Shown here in pieces: positions 61,630-64,000 of a stretch of DNA of 64,000 bases. This DNA comes from Paenarthrobacter aurescens. GTDB taxonomy: Bacteria; Actinomycetota; Actinomycetes; Actinomycetales; Micrococcaceae. Numbering within the stretch: the stretch's first letter is position 1; each line of letters begins with the position of its first letter. The translations under genes and the position numbers were made by a program. Below the pieces are notes generated by a model that worked only from the letters and a program-made list of their open reading frames with translations, had not been told where the DNA came from and ran no database searches. The DNA lies in assembly GCF_041549525.1 (NCBI RefSeq), contig NZ_CP157456.1, positions 1,364,001-1,428,000 of the forward strand, given 5' to 3'.

Positions 61630-64000
61630 GTGAGAACTTTCTTCGGCAAGCTGGGGCTGAAAAAGCGTCAACACAAGAAACTGGTAGCGGGAACTGCTGT
61701 CACCGCAGCGGGCGCTTTGCTGATCACCGGGGCCATCCTGTACCCGGGTTTCAAGACCACTGAGGTGGACTTGAACGACGGCGGCGTGTGGGTGGTGAGC
61801 AAAACCAAGAACGCCGTGGGTCGATTGAACTATCCGTCCCGCGTCCTTGATGGGGCCGTGACCCCCGCTACCACTACCTTTGATGTTCTGCAGCATGACG
61901 GCAACGTCTTTGTGGATGATGAGTCCGGCTCCACTATCAACCAGGTCTCTGCCGCGAATCTGAAGCTGGGCGGCGACAAGCAGCTGCCGTCGTCGTCGCA
62001 GGTCAGCTATGGCTCCACCGTGCTTTCGGTCACCGATCCTGCCCGCGGCAAAGTCTGGGCTTTGTCCCCTTCCACCGTTAACGGCTTCGACGAAGAAGGA
62101 ACCGAGCCTGTTCTGACCGGCTCGCCGGGCATGGTGTCGGCGGTGGGTTCTGATAACAGGATCTACACGGCGGATCCCGGAAAGGGCGAAATTACCGTCA
62201 CCACGGTGGACCCGAACGGCGAACGGACCGACTCGCAGATCACCAAAGTGGACGAGCTCAAAGGTGCCGGTGATCTTCAAATAACGGTGGTGGGCGATAA
62301 GCCCGTAGTCCTGGACGCCGCCTCAGGTAACCTTTTCCTGCCCGGTGGCCGCAAGCTGCAACTGGCCGATGCCCGCGAAGCCAAGCTCCAGCAGAGCAGC
62401 GAAGAGAGCAGCTTCGTGGCCATTGCCACGCAGAAGGCCCTCCTGAAGCAGCCCCTTGATGGCTCCACCGCAGCAACGGTTAATGCCGACGGCGAAGGCG
62501 TCCCCGCGGCGCCCGTCCAGGTCAGCAAGTGTGTCCACTCGGCCTGGTCCGGTGCCAACAAATATGTCCGCGACTGCGAAAACGACGCCGACGACAAGAA
62601 GAACGACGTCCCCAAGGCCAGTGCCTCCCCAAGCTACGTTTTCCGTGTGAACCGGGACCTGGTGGTCCTTAACGACGTCAACTCCGGCAGCGTGTGGCTG
62701 GTCAACCAGAACATGCAGCTGGTGAACAACTGGGACGATGTTGTTCCGCCCAAGAACCAGTCCGATGACCAGGACCAGGAGTCCGCGGACAACAACACCA
62801 TCAACGTCCTCCCGGACCGCACCAAGCCCAACCGTCCGCCTGAGACCAAACCGGACGAGCACGGTGTCCGGCCCGGCCGGACCTCCATCCTGAGTGTCCT
62901 GGACAACGATTCGGACCCCGACGGCGATGTCCTCACCGCTTCAGTGGGTGCCAATGGCCCCAAGATGGGTGCGCTGGAAAATATCTATGGAGGCTCGGCC
63001 TTCCAAATCAAGGTTCCGGCTGATGCCAAGCCGGGAACTGAAGTCTTTGACTACAACGCCGCCGATGGCCGTGATTTGTCCGCGGGCGGCAAGGTCACCC
63101 TTCGCGTAGTAGCTCCCGAGGAGAACAAGCCGCCGCTCTTCAAGCGTGGTGAGCCCACCACCATGCTGGTGGAGCAGGGCAAGTCCGTCAGCCAGAACAT
63201 TTTGACCGACTGGATGGATCCTGACGGCGATGACCTGGTCCTTCTGGACGCGAAGTCGGACAACGATCAGGACCAGGTGAAGGTTCGCCGCGATGGTCTG
63301 CTCACTTACCAGGATTCCGGTGCCGCACCGGGCAAGAAAAACGTCACCATCACCGTGTGGGACGGCCGCGCCACCACCACCGGACGCATCGTGGTCAATG
63401 TGCAACCGCCCGGTGCCCTCGCGCCCGTAGTCAACGCGGACCACGTTACTGCCGTGGTTGGCCAGGACCTGGTGATCGCACCGTTGAAGAATGATGTCGA
63501 TCCCAACGGTGGTGCCCTTCGCGTGGCTCACGTTGAGGCGGCTGGCCCGGCGGAGCTGGGTCCAGTGACCGACGGCGGTACCTTCACCTTCCGGAGCGCC
63601 ACTCCCGGCCCGATTTACCTCACTTACATCGCCAGCAACGGGCCCCAAAGCAGCCAGGGGCTGATCCGTGTGGACGTGGAATCGGGCAAGGATGCAGGGG
63701 CCCCGGTTGCCGTTCACGACGTTGCCCTGCTCCCTGTGGGCGGCAGCGTTCTGGTTGATCCGTTGGCCAATGACTCTGATCCCTCGGGTGGGGTGCTGGT
63801 CCTTCAATCCGTCACGGTGCAAGACGGCTCTTCGGCCTCGGTGAGCGTGATCGACCACAGTGTCCTTCGCGTCACGGACGTCCTTGGCGCCAAGGAACCT
63901 TTCGTCTTCAGCTACACCATGTCCAACGGCCGTGCCTCGGCCACCGGGACAGTGGGCGTCGTCCCGGTGCCGGCGCCCGCCGTCGTGGAGGCTCCCCAGC
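61630..64000 (+). CDS. giant membrane-anchored Ig-like protein (second of tandem pair, 3' end outside window)
   Basis: 790 codons visible, running off the window. GTG at 61630 opens VRTFFGKLGLKKRQHKK, then a transmembrane helix and GAILYPGFKTTEVDLNDGGV, nearly the same as the first protein. The N-terminal beta-rich domain and the first Ig-like repeats (VLDNDSDPDGDVLTA, WMDPDGDDLVLL, LKNDVDPNGGALRV, LANDSDPSGGVLVL) follow in the same order, so the genes are tandem duplicates that have diverged throughout. 250 bases separate them; a TAGTCTTAG string upstream is shared. Same inferred surface role; the C-terminal part cannot be judged. Confidence 0.88.
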   Translation, partial: MRTFFGKLGLKKRQHKKLVAGTAVTAAGALLITGAILYPGFKTTEVDLNDGGVWVVSKTKNAVGRLNYPSRVLDGAVTPATTTFDVLQHDGNVFVDDESGSTINQVSAANLKLGGDKQLPSSSQVSYGSTVLSVTDPARGKVWALSPSTVNGFDEEGTEPVLTGSPGMVSAVGSDNRIYTADPGKGEITVTTVDPNGERTDSQITKVDELKGAGDLQITVVGDKPVVLDAASGNLFLPGGRKLQLADAREAKLQQSSEESSFVAIATQKALLKQPLDGSTAATVNADGEGVPAAPVQVSKCVHSAWSGANKYVRDCENDADDKKNDVPKASASPSYVFRVNRDLVVLNDVNSGSVWLVNQNMQLVNNWDDVVPPKNQSDDQDQESADNNTINVLPDRTKPNRPPETKPDEHGVRPGRTSILSVLDNDSDPDGDVLTASVGANGPKMGALENIYGGSAFQIKVPADAKPGTEVFDYNAADGRDLSAGGKVTLRVVAPEENKPPLFKRGEPTTMLVEQGKSVSQNILTDWMDPDGDDLVLLDAKSDNDQDQVKVRRDGLLTYQDSGAAPGKKNVTITVWDGRATTTGRIVVNVQPPGALAPVVNADHVTAVVGQDLVIAPLKNDVDPNGGALRVAHVEAAGPAELGPVTDGGTFTFRSATPGPIYLTYIASNGPQSSQGLIRVDVESGKDAGAPVAVHDVALLPVGGSVLVDPLANDSDPSGGVLVLQSVTVQDGSSASVSVIDHSVLRVTDVLGAKEPFVFSYTMSNGRASATGTVGVVPVPAPAVVEAPQ

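Noticed and set aside
1..64000. tRNA, rRNA, insertion sequences, integrases
   Set aside because: I looked in the gaps for cloverleaf ends, rRNA cores and transposase frames and saw none; the foreign-looking patch has no recombinase left.

Overview
The window reads as a chromosomal segment of a high-GC actinobacterium, most likely an Arthrobacter/Paenarthrobacter-type member of the Micrococcaceae. Supporting signs are GC-rich codon use on both strands, frequent GTG and TTG starts, SOS boxes of the actinobacterial TCGAAC-N4-GTTCGA type, a three-subunit acyl-CoA carboxylase (alpha with fused biotin carrier, beta, epsilon), a uroporphyrinogen-III synthase fused to a winged helix, and very large Ig-like/Fn3 membrane-anchored proteins. 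This genus assignment is inference from gene content.

Layout. 1-10.6 kb: partial SDR, mfd, a membrane hydrolase, a beta-helix lipoprotein, deoC, a NirB-like FAD protein, an SDR and a DHFR-like protein. 10.7-15.2 kb: umuD and umuC, each behind its own nearly identical SOS box, separated by two overlapping CNNM/CBS transporter genes. 15.3-20.8 kb: nitrite reductase block, with hemD, cobA and nirB on minus and nirD divergent on plus. 20.8-28.7 kb: phosphosugar mutase, a levanase/levansucrase pair, purine nucleoside phosphorylase and an LpdA-like quinone reductase. 28.9-34.1 kb: nitrate assimilation operon (narK, nasA, FAD/[2Fe-2S] electron-transfer subunit). 34.4-43.9 kb: MHS permease, accA, maf, MMPL/TetR pair, YbjQ and a dicarboxylate symporter. 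44-47.4 kb: a visibly lower-GC patch with an ADP-ribosyltransferase-like toxin tip, a small EF-Tu domain-III look-alike, an RHS core remnant, a decayed copy of the 3' end of a neighbouring peptidase gene, an unknown protein and a SUKH-like immunity candidate. 47.5-54.9 kb: DUF885 peptidase, accE, accD, an SDR, birA, a PH-domain protein and a class III nucleotide cyclase. 55.2-64 kb: two tandem paralogous giant membrane-anchored Ig-like/Fn3 proteins; the second runs off the window.

How it fits together. Nitrate is imported by NarK, reduced by NasA with its FAD partner, and nitrite is reduced to ammonium by NirBD; cobA and hemD supply siroheme precursors. A four-half-site GlnR-like array lies between nirB and nirD. 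accA, accD, accE and birA form one biotin-dependent carboxylase system split over 13 kb. From memory of the mycobacterial order (pmmB, deoD, lpdA, accA3, maf, accE5/accD5, birA, PH-domain gene), the 20-54 kb stretch looks like a conserved backbone broken up by insertions: fructan genes, nitrate genes and the toxin patch.

The most unusual signals are the toxin/EF-Tu-mimic pair in the 44-47 kb patch, the peptidase 3'-end duplication inside it, and a mosaic intergenic repeat (two 32-bp units, a hairpin and a fixed tail) present at both 38.5 kb and 55.0 kb.
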